From assembly GCA_001771975.1 (NCBI GenBank), contig MERE01000096.1, forward strand, positions 1 through 5,689: 5,689 nt of DNA, in the 5' to 3' direction. Every line of letters begins with the position of its first letter. The first letter of the stretch is position 1. Positions 1 to 5,332 of the stretch are shown here, piece by piece. The notes below the pieces were generated by a model. It ran no database searches, was not told where the DNA came from, and saw nothing but the letters and a program-made list of their open reading frames with translations. This DNA comes from Betaproteobacteria bacterium RIFCSPLOWO2_02_FULL_68_150. GTDB lineage: Bacteria > Pseudomonadota > Gammaproteobacteria > Burkholderiales > SG8-39. The translations under genes were made by a program, and so were the position numbers.

Positions 1-93
1 GCGCTGCAGCAGCTGCTTGCGTTTCTCTATGCCGAGTGCTGCTCTCGCAGCAGCGCGGTCAACCCCAAGGCCATCCTCAAGGCCGGCAAATAG
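1..93 (+). CDS. ArsR-family transcriptional regulator, C-terminal fragment
   Basis: Only the last 30 codons are present, open from base 1 and ending at TAG 91-93. The peptide begins ALQQLLAFLYAECCSRSS and ends ILKAGK. A LLxFLxxECC stretch just before a short basic tail is typical of the C-terminal helix of ArsR/SmtB-type winged-helix repressors that control arsenic operons. Inference: the adjacent Cys pair (residues 13-14 of the fragment) could be part of an As(III) site, because some ArsR proteins, such as that of Acidithiobacillus ferrooxidans, bind As(III) through a C-terminal Cys-Cys pair plus a third Cys. No third Cys lies in the visible part. The DNA-binding domain is outside the window. 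The assignment is supported mainly by the arsM gene starting 8 bases downstream. The product would repress the operon until arsenite is bound. Confidence 0.7.
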   Translation, partial: ALQQLLAFLYAECCSRSSAVNPKAILKAGK

Positions 94-97
94 GAGA
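92..97 (+). promoter_or_regulatory. arsM ribosome binding site overlapping the arsR stop codon
   Basis: AGGAGA lies 4 bases before the ATG at 102 and uses the last two bases of the upstream TAG stop (91-93). This fixes the arsM start at 102 rather than the in-frame GTG at 36, which lies inside the regulator gene. The arrangement suggests that ribosomes terminating on the regulator re-initiate on arsM. Confidence 0.75.
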
Positions 98-101
98 CAA
101 C

Positions 102-914
102 ATGGACACGAGCGATATCAAGGGCGCAGTGAGGGACAGGTACGCGCGCGCTGCGCTGAGCGTCGCCGCAGGCGCCAGGGGCAGTTGCTGCAGCGGTCGC
201 AGCGATTGCGCCGATCCGATCACGAGCAACCTCTACCAGGGCGTGCAGGTGGACCAGCTGCCGGAGAAGGCGGTGCTCGCTTCGCTCGGCTGCGGCAATC
301 CGACCGCGCTGGCCGAGCTCAAGCCCGGCGAGACGGTGCTCGACCTCGGCTCCGGCGGCGGCATCGACGTGCTCCTGTCGGCCAGACGCGTCGGCCCGAG
401 CGGCAAGGCCTATGGTCTCGACATGACCGATGAGATGCTCGCGCTGGCCAGGGAAAACCAAAGCAAGGCCGGGCTCGAGAACGTCGAATTCCTGAAGGGT
501 GAGATCGAGCATATCCCGCTGCCGGACGATTCGGTCGACGTGATCATCTCGAACTGCGTCATCAACCTGTCGGCGGACAAGGGCCAGGTGCTGCGCGAAG
601 CCTTCCGCGTTCTCAAGCCCGGCGGTCGCTTTGCCGTATCCGACGTCGTGACGCGCGGCGAAGTGCCCGCCGAGATCCGCAAGAGCGTGCTGCTCTGGGT
701 CGGCTGCGTGGCCGGCGCACTCGACGAGGCCGAATACCGCGCCAAGCTCGTGTCGGCCGGCTTCGAAGCGGTGGACATCGAGCCTACGCGCATCTACCGG
801 GTCGAGGACGCGCAGGGCTTTCTCGACGCCCAGGGGATCGATGCCCGCGCGATCGCGCCGCAGGTGGACGGCAAGTTCATGAGCGCGTTCATCCGCGCCA
901 CCAAGCCCGCCTAG
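102..914 (+). CDS. arsM: Arsenite S-adenosylmethionine methyltransferase (ArsM)
   Basis: This 270-residue cytosolic enzyme transfers methyl groups from SAM to trivalent arsenic, giving methylated and finally volatile arsenicals; it is a detoxification function. Seen in the sequence: SAM-binding motif I DLGSGGGID (81-89), the acidic ribose-binding LDM segment (106-108), and motif LKPGGRFAVSD (171-181). The three cysteines essential for As(III) binding in characterised ArsM proteins have clear counterparts: C64 in LGCGNP, C152 in SNCVINL and C202 in VGCVAGA. An additional N-terminal Cys pair (C29-C30, with C36 nearby) is also commonly seen in bacterial ArsM. The length is normal for the bacterial form. 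The start is chosen at 102 because of the AGGAGA element and the 8-base gap to the ArsR-type gene. Co-transcription and As(III)-dependent derepression are inferred from this layout. The family call is very secure. Confidence 0.95.
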   Translation: MDTSDIKGAVRDRYARAALSVAAGARGSCCSGRSDCADPITSNLYQGVQVDQLPEKAVLASLGCGNPTALAELKPGETVLDLGSGGGIDVLLSARRVGPSGKAYGLDMTDEMLALARENQSKAGLENVEFLKGEIEHIPLPDDSVDVIISNCVINLSADKGQVLREAFRVLKPGGRFAVSDVVTRGEVPAEIRKSVLLWVGCVAGALDEAEYRAKLVSAGFEAVDIEPTRIYRVEDAQGFLDAQGIDARAIAPQVDGKFMSAFIRATKPA

Positions 915-959
915 CGGACCGGGATCGGCAGCAGGAAATCGCCGCGCGCGACGTTGAGA

Positions 960-983
960 GCGGGCGGCCCCGGCGCCGCCTGC
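960..983. terminator. GC-rich hairpin between convergent 3' ends
   Basis: Bases 960-968 pair with 975-983 (9 pairs, one of them G-U) around a 6-base loop. The hairpin sits between the arsM stop (914) and the stop of the opposing membrane-protein gene (991). There is no T-run on either side, so it is not a textbook intrinsic terminator. It may act in both directions as a pause or 3'-end-protecting structure. In DNA this GC-rich such a stem can also arise by chance. Confidence 0.3.
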
Positions 984-990
984 GCTCGGA

Positions 991-1758
991 TCAGGCGCCG
1001 GCGGCGAGGAGGGTCATCGCGAGCGCGTTCGCCGCCGTCAGCGTCCAGCCGACCTGCTTGAGCCGTTTCGGAGAAACGGCAAGGTGGTTCAGGATGACCA
1101 CGCCCGCGAGCGGCAGACATGCCGCCAAGGCGACCGCGCGCCAGTCCGGGAGCATTGTCCCGAGGGCTATGGCACCGGCGAGCGCCAGCCGCGCCGACCA
1201 GGTGGCCGCCGGAATGGTCCAGGGTCTGAGCCCGCTGCGCCGTGCCTTGATGGCATGCACGCAGAGCGTGGCGACCACGGTGGTTGCAAACCACATCCCT
1301 GACGGCCCCCAGAGGAGGGTTCCCGTGACGCCGCCCGCAGCGGCGACCGGCAGGTGCATCGAGGAGAAGGCGGCGGCGGCGACTACCTCTCCCGGCAGCG
1401 TCTTGAGGTTTTTTGCGAGCACGACCGGCACAAGACCTGCGGCGAAGACCGCCGGGACCAGCGCAAGAGCGCGCGCGGCCGGCGGCGCGAGCCAGAGCGC
1501 CGCGAGTCCCGCTGCACCGCCCAGCGTGGCGTACAGCGCGAGATGGCGCTGCGCCGGCGCGGCCAATTCGTGCTGCACTCGTTTGCCGCGCACGCCGAGG
1601 AGCAATACCAGCGGCTCGTTGGCGAAAAAGAGCAACACCGCGGCGGCGGCGAAAAGACAGGACGAAGCACCGGGCGAGCCGAGCACGAGGCCGCTGAGCA
1701 GTGGAAATCCCAGCTCGGCATAGGCTCCGTGCTCGCGCGGAAAAAAGCGCCTGTCCAT
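991..1758 (-). CDS. YwiC-like family integral membrane protein
   Basis: A 255-residue, very hydrophobic protein with about eight or nine predicted membrane segments. Seen: the N-terminus MDRRFFPREHGAYAELG carries the REHGA(Y/W) signature (residues 8-13) of YwiC-like proteins. Further conserved-looking stretches are FFANEPL in the second membrane segment, a KNLKTLPGE loop in the middle, and KRLKQVGW just before the last membrane helix. Start: ATG at 1758 (reverse strand) puts the REHGA motif at the usual distance from the N-terminus. In-frame ATGs at 1779 and 1827 would add 7 or 23 residues of unconvincing sequence; none of the three has a strong ribosome binding site, and the nearest to one is AGG about 8 bases upstream of 1758. 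The molecular function is unknown. Known context: in Bacillus subtilis ywiC lies near fnr/nar genes of anaerobic nitrate respiration. Here it converges on arsM and is transcribed independently. Function in this organism cannot be inferred. Confidence 0.8.
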   Translation of the reverse strand: MDRRFFPREHGAYAELGFPLLSGLVLGSPGASSCLFAAAAVLLFFANEPLVLLLGVRGKRVQHELAAPAQRHLALYATLGGAAGLAALWLAPPAARALALVPAVFAAGLVPVVLAKNLKTLPGEVVAAAAFSSMHLPVAAAGGVTGTLLWGPSGMWFATTVVATLCVHAIKARRSGLRPWTIPAATWSARLALAGAIALGTMLPDWRAVALAACLPLAGVVILNHLAVSPKRLKQVGWTLTAANALAMTLLAAGA

Positions 1759-1849
1759 GGCAGCGCCTACGTTACCCATTCCGGCCAATCGTGCAACCCG
1801 CGGCGTCAAGCATTTCGACCGTGGCAAGCGCCTTGCGTCACTCGCGGCT

Positions 1850-1897
1850 GCGGTTCATCCGCCGCCAGAGCGGTTCACACCGCGGCTGCGGCGGTTC
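1850..1897. repeat. Three GCGGTTC elements at about 20-base spacing in a divergent intergenic region
   Basis: GCGGTTC occurs at 1850-1856, 1870-1876 and 1891-1897, a repeat distance of 20 and 21 bases. The first and third copies are extended to the left by a related CGCGGCTGCGG segment (1843-1853 and 1881-1891). The block lies between the divergently transcribed YwiC-like gene (start 1758) and the small exported protein gene (start 1976). Placement on one face of the helix would suit a regulator-binding array, but no function is shown and chance is possible in sequence this GC-rich. The rest of 1759-1975 shows no convincing gene. Confidence 0.35.
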
Positions 1898-1975
1898 GTC
1901 GCAATCCGCTGGCGTGGGCCAGGACGCACCCCTAAAGTGCTCGCCATGAATCGCACCTGCACCGGGAGAACGACG

Positions 1976-2239
1976 ATGAATGCCAGGCACTTGATCGTGA
2001 CGCTCGCGCTCCTTTTCGCCGCCGGCGCGACCGTTGCGGCGCTCAAGCACGGGCCGGTCGAAACGCCGCGTGCGGCTGGCGCCGCCGAATGCGCCGAAAC
2101 CGCCGCGCCGGAGATTCCCCGCGTGGTGATCACCGCGCGCCGGGGGCATGCCGACGCGGCCGAAGCCCCCATCGCGCGCGTCGTAGTCACCGCGCGGCGC
2201 AACCAAACCGGTCCCGCCATCGCTGCCGCAAGCAACTAG
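1976..2239 (+). CDS. Small exported hypothetical protein with duplicated RVV[IV]TARR motif
   Basis: An 87-residue protein, family not recognised with certainty. Residues 1-22 form a signal peptide or membrane anchor (basic MNARH, then a hydrophobic core from LIVTLALLF to about A22), so the remainder probably lies in the periplasm or is membrane-anchored. The mature part is Ala/Pro-rich with one Cys (C39). It contains two copies of an octapeptide, RVVITARR at 49-56 and RVVVTARR at 68-75, with a 19-residue period. Similar VVVT-(A/G)-RR motifs occur in small exported proteins of betaproteobacteria, from memory. Start: GGGAGA at 1964-1969, six bases before ATG 1976, favours this over the in-frame ATG at 1946, which would add MNRTCTGRTT in front of the hydrophobic segment. 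It stands alone, divergent from the YwiC-like gene and 137 bases ahead of yggX. Real coding is supported by the signal peptide, the ribosome binding site and the codon-level pattern of the repeats. Confidence 0.65.
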   Translation: MNARHLIVTLALLFAAGATVAALKHGPVETPRAAGAAECAETAAPEIPRVVITARRGHADAAEAPIARVVVTARRNQTGPAIAAASN

Positions 2240-2252
2240 GCCGGCAGTCGCG

Positions 2253-2286
2253 GCGGCGCGGCGCCGATCGGGTGGACGCGCGCCGC
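2253..2286 (+). terminator. Possible hairpin downstream of the small exported protein gene
   Basis: GCGGCGCG at 2253-2260 is the perfect reverse complement of CGCGCCGC at 2279-2286, separated by 18 bases. It begins 14 bases after the TAG stop at 2237-2239 and precedes the yggX promoter, which is where transcription should end. There is no following T-run and the loop is long, so it could be a Rho-assisted site or a chance GC-rich inverted repeat. Confidence 0.25.
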
Positions 2287-2300
2287 TCGAATACCCACAA

Positions 2301-2328
2301 CTTTGCCCATGTCTTGCATTGCTATACT
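2301..2328 (+). promoter_or_regulatory. Extended -10 promoter upstream of yggX
   Basis: TGCTATACT at 2320-2328 combines an extended TG (2320-2321) with a near-consensus -10 hexamer TATACT (2323-2328). A weak -35, CTTTGC at 2301-2306, lies 16 bases upstream, acceptable for an extended -10 promoter. The local AT-richness stands out from the surrounding GC-rich DNA. Transcription would start near 2335, giving a leader of roughly 40 bases before the yggX ATG. With only 7 bases between yggX and the next coding region, this promoter probably also serves the downstream cassette. Confidence 0.6.
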
Positions 2329-2376
2329 GAATTGTCAGCCCGTCGCACGTCGACGGCCCTGCAACGGAGTTCAGTC

Positions 2377-2652
2377 ATGGCCCGCATGGTCAAGTGCATC
2401 AAGCTCGGGCGCGAGGCCGAGGCGCTCGATTTCCCGCCCTATCCGGGCGAACTCGGCAAGCGCATCTTCGACAACGTCTCGAAGGAGGCGTGGCGGCAAT
2501 GGCTCGAGCATCAGAAGATGCTGGTGAACGAGAACCGCCTCAACCTCGCCGACAAGAAGGCGCGCGACTACCTCGCGCAGCAGATGGAAGGCCATTTCTT
2601 CGGCGGCGGCGCCGAAGTAGCGGCCGGATTCGTTCCGCCCTCGCAGAAGTAG
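2377..2652 (+). CDS. yggX: Probable Fe(2+)-trafficking / oxidative damage protection protein (YggX family)
   Basis: A 91-residue cytosolic protein, the normal family length. It matches E. coli and Salmonella YggX along its length: Cys at position 7, GREAE (11-15), YPGELGKRI (22-30), SKEAW (35-39) and the KMLVNENRLN segment in the middle. YggX proteins limit oxidative damage to labile iron-sulfur clusters and are thought to handle intracellular Fe(II); in enteric bacteria expression responds to superoxide stress through SoxRS. Start: ATG 2377 is preceded by GGAG at 2366-2369 with a 7-base spacer and by a good promoter at 2301-2328. No SoxR/SoxS box could be identified by eye. The next coding region starts about 7 bases after its stop, so it is probably the first gene of an operon with an Fe-S enzyme. 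The family restriction to beta/gammaproteobacteria helps place the organism. Confidence 0.95.
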   Translation: MARMVKCIKLGREAEALDFPPYPGELGKRIFDNVSKEAWRQWLEHQKMLVNENRLNLADKKARDYLAQQMEGHFFGGGAEVAAGFVPPSQK

Positions 2653-2659
2653 GCGCGAA

Positions 2660-4066
2660 ATCCCTCTGGCGGGCCCGCTCACGGTAGTCCTCGTCAGCCC
2701 CTACGAGCTGGGGCGGCAGCCGTTCGCGCTGGCCGAGCCCGCCGCGTGGCTCAAACGCGAGGGCTGCGCGGTGAAATGCCTGGACCTTTCGCTGGAGCGG
2801 CTCGACTCGCCAATTCTGCAGCACGCGGATCTGGTGGCGATTCATGTGGGCATGCATACCGCTGCGCGCATCGCGATCGAGGCACTGCCTCGCATCAGGC
2901 AGCTCGCCCCCAAGGCCCATCTGTGCGTCTACGGCCTGTACGCCCCCATGAACGAGACGCTGCTGCGCGCACTGGGCGTGGCCACCGTATTGGGCGGGGA
3001 AGTGGAGGCGGCACTGCTATCGCTTTGTCGGAGGCTCCGCCTGCCGGCAAGCGCATCGACCCAGAGCGAACCCGTCATCAGTCTCGCGCGGCTGCCGTTC
3101 TTCGTGCCGGACCGCAGCGGACTGCCGGAGCTTTCGCGCTACGCTCACCTGGTGCTGCCCGACGGCTCGAGGCGCGTCGCCGGGTTTGCCGAAGGCAGCC
3201 GGGGCTGCAAGCACCGGTGCCGGCACTGTCCCGTGGTCCCGGTGTACCAGGGGAAGTTTCGCATCGTTCCCGTCGACCGGGTGATGGACGACATCCGGCA
3301 ACAGGTCAGCCAAGGGGCAGCGCACATCTCTTTCGGCGATCCGGACTTCTTCAACGGTCCGACTCACGGGCTGCGGCTCGCGCGCTCGATGCACCAAGCT
3401 TTCCCGGAGCTGACCTTCGACGCCACGATCAAGATCCAGCACCTCATCGATCACGCCGACCTGCTGCCCGAGTTGCGTGCCTGCGGGTGCCTGTTCATCA
3501 CCTCCGCGGTCGAAGCGGTGGACGACGACATCCTCGGCCTTCTCGACAAGCACCACAGCAGCGGCGATTTCGACCGCGCGGTGGCGCTCACCCGCGAGGC
3601 CGGCATCGCGCTCGCGCCGACCTTCGTGGCATTCACGCCCTGGACGACATTGGAGGGCTACCTCGCGCTACTCGAGCGGCTCGTCAAGCTGCAGCTCGTG
3701 GAGTGCGTGCCCCCCGTGCAGCTCATCATCCGGCTGCTCGTGCCCGAAGGATCGTTGCTGCTCGAGCTGCCCGGTTTCAGGGAAAAACTGATGCCCTTCG
3801 ACCCCGGGTCGCTCGGCTATCCCTGGCGTCATTGCGATCGCCGGGTGGACCGGCTGCAGCAGGAGCTGCAAGCGCTCGTGGCGCGTTGCGAGCAGGAAAA
3901 ACTTGCGCGCCGCGAAACGTTCGGCGCGATCTGGCGCATGGCCCATGAAGCTGCCGCACGCAGCGCACCAGACCTGCCGCCGGATCTGGGATCGCCGATC
4001 CACCGCCTGTCGGAGCCGTGGTACTGCTGCGCCGAGCCCACCGATCAGCAGCTGCAGGCTTTCTGA
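2660..4066 (+). CDS. B12-binding-like domain radical SAM protein with CCAEP tail (CUAEP/CCAEP-tail family)
   Basis: A radical SAM enzyme of about 468 residues counted from the ATC at 2660. N-terminal domain (about 8-130): Rossmann-like B12-binding fold, beginning with the strand TVVLVSPYELGRQPF and continuing through LVAIHVGMHTA and VYGLYAPMNE; the canonical DxHxxG cobalamin motif is absent. Radical SAM core (about 175-420): GCKHRCRHCP supplies the CxxxCxxC [4Fe-4S] ligands (Cys codons at 3206, 3218, 3227; residues 183, 187, 190), followed by FGDPDFFNG (225-233). C-terminal tail: PWYCCAEP (codons 4016-4039), the hallmark of radical SAM proteins whose tail is CUAEP or CCAEP. This is the Cys form: the position that is Sec elsewhere is TGC (4028-4030). 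The substrate is unknown. Start problem: no ATG/GTG/TTG occurs in frame between the stop at 2618-2620 and GTG 2771. Starting at 2771 would delete the first strand and helix of the domain. ATC 2660 (AGG six bases upstream) or CTG 2666 are candidates. An automated call would give 2771-4066 (431 residues). Confidence 0.85.
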   Translation: MPLAGPLTVVLVSPYELGRQPFALAEPAAWLKREGCAVKCLDLSLERLDSPILQHADLVAIHVGMHTAARIAIEALPRIRQLAPKAHLCVYGLYAPMNETLLRALGVATVLGGEVEAALLSLCRRLRLPASASTQSEPVISLARLPFFVPDRSGLPELSRYAHLVLPDGSRRVAGFAEGSRGCKHRCRHCPVVPVYQGKFRIVPVDRVMDDIRQQVSQGAAHISFGDPDFFNGPTHGLRLARSMHQAFPELTFDATIKIQHLIDHADLLPELRACGCLFITSAVEAVDDDILGLLDKHHSSGDFDRAVALTREAGIALAPTFVAFTPWTTLEGYLALLERLVKLQLVECVPPVQLIIRLLVPEGSLLLELPGFREKLMPFDPGSLGYPWRHCDRRVDRLQQELQALVARCEQEKLARRETFGAIWRMAHEAAARSAPDLPPDLGSPIHRLSEPWYCCAEPTDQQLQAF

Positions 4067-4078
4067 CCCGGCCAGGCG

Positions 4079-5332
4079 ATGAAGCGGGTTCTGCTGCTCC
4101 TGCCGACTACCAGCTACCGCAACAGCGATTTTCTTGCGGCGGCGGCAAAGCTCGGCGTCGAAATCGTGGCGGCTGCCAACTACTGCCATCGACTGGCGCC
4201 CGCCTGGGGCTTCGCTCCGATCATGGCGCTGCATTTCGACCGGCCGGAGCAGGCAGCCGAGACGGTGCTGCGCGAGATCGACAGCCGCCCCGACGCCGTG
4301 CTGGCGGTGGACGATTCGGGCGTCGAGCTGGCGGCACTACTCTCGGAACGCCTCGGCCTGTCCGCAAATCCGGCCCACGCTGTGCGCTGCATGCGCGACA
4401 AACTGGCGTTTCGCCGGCTGCTGCAGGAAGGCGCGTTTGCGTGTCCCGCCTTCCGGCACTTGCCGGAGGGGGAAGACCCCCGTGCTGCGCTACTGACCTT
4501 TCCGGTGGTGGTGAAGGCGCGGCGCCTGTCGGGGAGCCGCGGCGTGGTGCGTGCCGACAATGCCGAGGCGCTGGCGCGGGCGGTGAACCGGGTGCGCGCG
4601 ATTCAGTCGCTCGCCGATCGCGATGCCGAGGCGCTCGGCCTTGTGATCGAGGATTTCATTCCCGGACGCGAGTATGCGCTGGAAGGTCTCCTGGAGCGCG
4701 GAACGCTCACCACGCTCGCGCTATTCGACAAGCCCGATCCGCTCGACGGGCCGTATTTCGAGGAAACGCTTTACGTCACGCCCTCACGCCTTCCGGGCGA
4801 GGTGCAGGATCAAATCCGCGAGGTGGTGGTTCGCGTCTGTCGCCATGCGGGACTCACCGACGGGCCGGTTCACGCCGAAATGCGGATCAATGATCGCGGG
4901 ATCTGGCTGCTGGAGATTGCGGCGCGCTCGATCGGCGGACTGTGCGGGAGGGTGCTCACCCATGTCCTGGGGATGAGCCTCGAGGAGCTGATCCTGCGCC
5001 ACGCGGTGGGCGAGCCGATTGCGCTGGCACGCAATTCAGGTGCCGCCGGAGTCATGATGATCCCGATTCCACGGCGCGGCATCTTCCACGGGCTCGAAGG
5101 CCTCGAGGCCGCTCGGTCGGTGCCGGCTATCGCCGGCGTCACGATCACGGCGGAAGCGGGCCAGATCGTTGCGCCGCCGCCGGAAGGGGCGAGTTACCTG
5201 GGGTTCATCTTCGCCCGCGCGGCGCGTCCCGAAGAAGCCGAGGACGCGCTGCGCAGCGCGCATCGCCGGCTGCGCTTCGATATCCGTTCGGAGTATCCCG
5301 CGAAGGCGGCGACCACCGCCGCGAGGACGTGA
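4079..5332 (+). CDS. ATP-grasp domain protein (carboxylate-amine/thiol ligase type)
   Basis: A 417-residue cytosolic protein with the layout of BacD/carbamoyl-phosphate-synthase-like ATP-grasp enzymes. These activate a carboxylate as acyl phosphate with ATP and join it to an amine or thiol. Seen: N-terminal Rossmann-like preATP-grasp domain (about 1-100, starting KRVLLLLPTTSYRNSDF, with LAVDDSGVELAALL in the middle); RDK at 106-108 and FPVVVKARRLSGSRGV (141-156), the lysine and glycine-rich loop that hold ATP; VIEDFIPGREYALEG (189-203), the hinge segment; GPVHAEMRI (262-270) and LLEIAARSIGG (277-287), with E267, E279 and R283 as likely Mg/phosphate-binding residues. The usual Asn after the second Glu (EIN) is Ala here (EIAAR), a variant known in this branch. 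The C-terminal part resembles the extension of amino-acid ligase-like members. The gene starts 12 bases after the radical SAM stop; only AGG at 4074-4076, two bases from the ATG, resembles a ribosome binding site, so translation may be coupled. The substrate cannot be told. Confidence 0.9.
   Translation: MKRVLLLLPTTSYRNSDFLAAAAKLGVEIVAAANYCHRLAPAWGFAPIMALHFDRPEQAAETVLREIDSRPDAVLAVDDSGVELAALLSERLGLSANPAHAVRCMRDKLAFRRLLQEGAFACPAFRHLPEGEDPRAALLTFPVVVKARRLSGSRGVVRADNAEALARAVNRVRAIQSLADRDAEALGLVIEDFIPGREYALEGLLERGTLTTLALFDKPDPLDGPYFEETLYVTPSRLPGEVQDQIREVVVRVCRHAGLTDGPVHAEMRINDRGIWLLEIAARSIGGLCGRVLTHVLGMSLEELILRHAVGEPIALARNSGAAGVMMIPIPRRGIFHGLEGLEAARSVPAIAGVTITAEAGQIVAPPPEGASYLGFIFARAARPEEAEDALRSAHRRLRFDIRSEYPAKAATTAART

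Noticed and set aside
27..512. Minus-strand open frame opposite arsM
   Set aside because: It lies opposite well-conserved ArsM codons and has no recognisable features.
1058..1723. Plus-strand open frame antisense to the YwiC-like gene
   Set aside because: Ser/Ala/Arg-rich translation without motifs; the minus strand encodes a coherent multi-pass membrane protein with the REHGA signature.
1909..1922. Short inverted repeat CTGGC/GCCAG
   Set aside because: A five-base stem with a four-base loop is expected by chance in sequence of this composition.
1909..1940. Promoter for the small exported protein (TGGCGT ... TAAAGT)
   Set aside because: Both hexamers match the sigma-70 consensus poorly and the spacing match alone is not convincing.
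2640..2670. Programmed frameshift fusing YggX to the radical SAM protein
   Set aside because: A +1 shift before the yggX TAG would be needed, but there is no slippery run or stimulatory structure, and YggX ends at its normal family length.
2746..3948. Long plus-strand open frame (400 codons) overlapping the radical SAM gene in another frame
   Set aside because: Its translation is Arg/Ala/Gly-rich with no domain, while the overlapping frame has the CxxxCxxC cluster and family tail. Long spurious frames are expected at this GC content.
4025..4030. Selenocysteine codon in the CCAEP tail
   Set aside because: Both codons are TGC; the gene terminates normally at TGA 4064-4066, so no recoding is needed.
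4018..4893. Plus-strand open frame of 291 codons over the ATP-grasp gene
   Set aside because: Low-complexity, Arg/Gly-rich translation in the shadow of a gene with clear ATP-grasp motifs.
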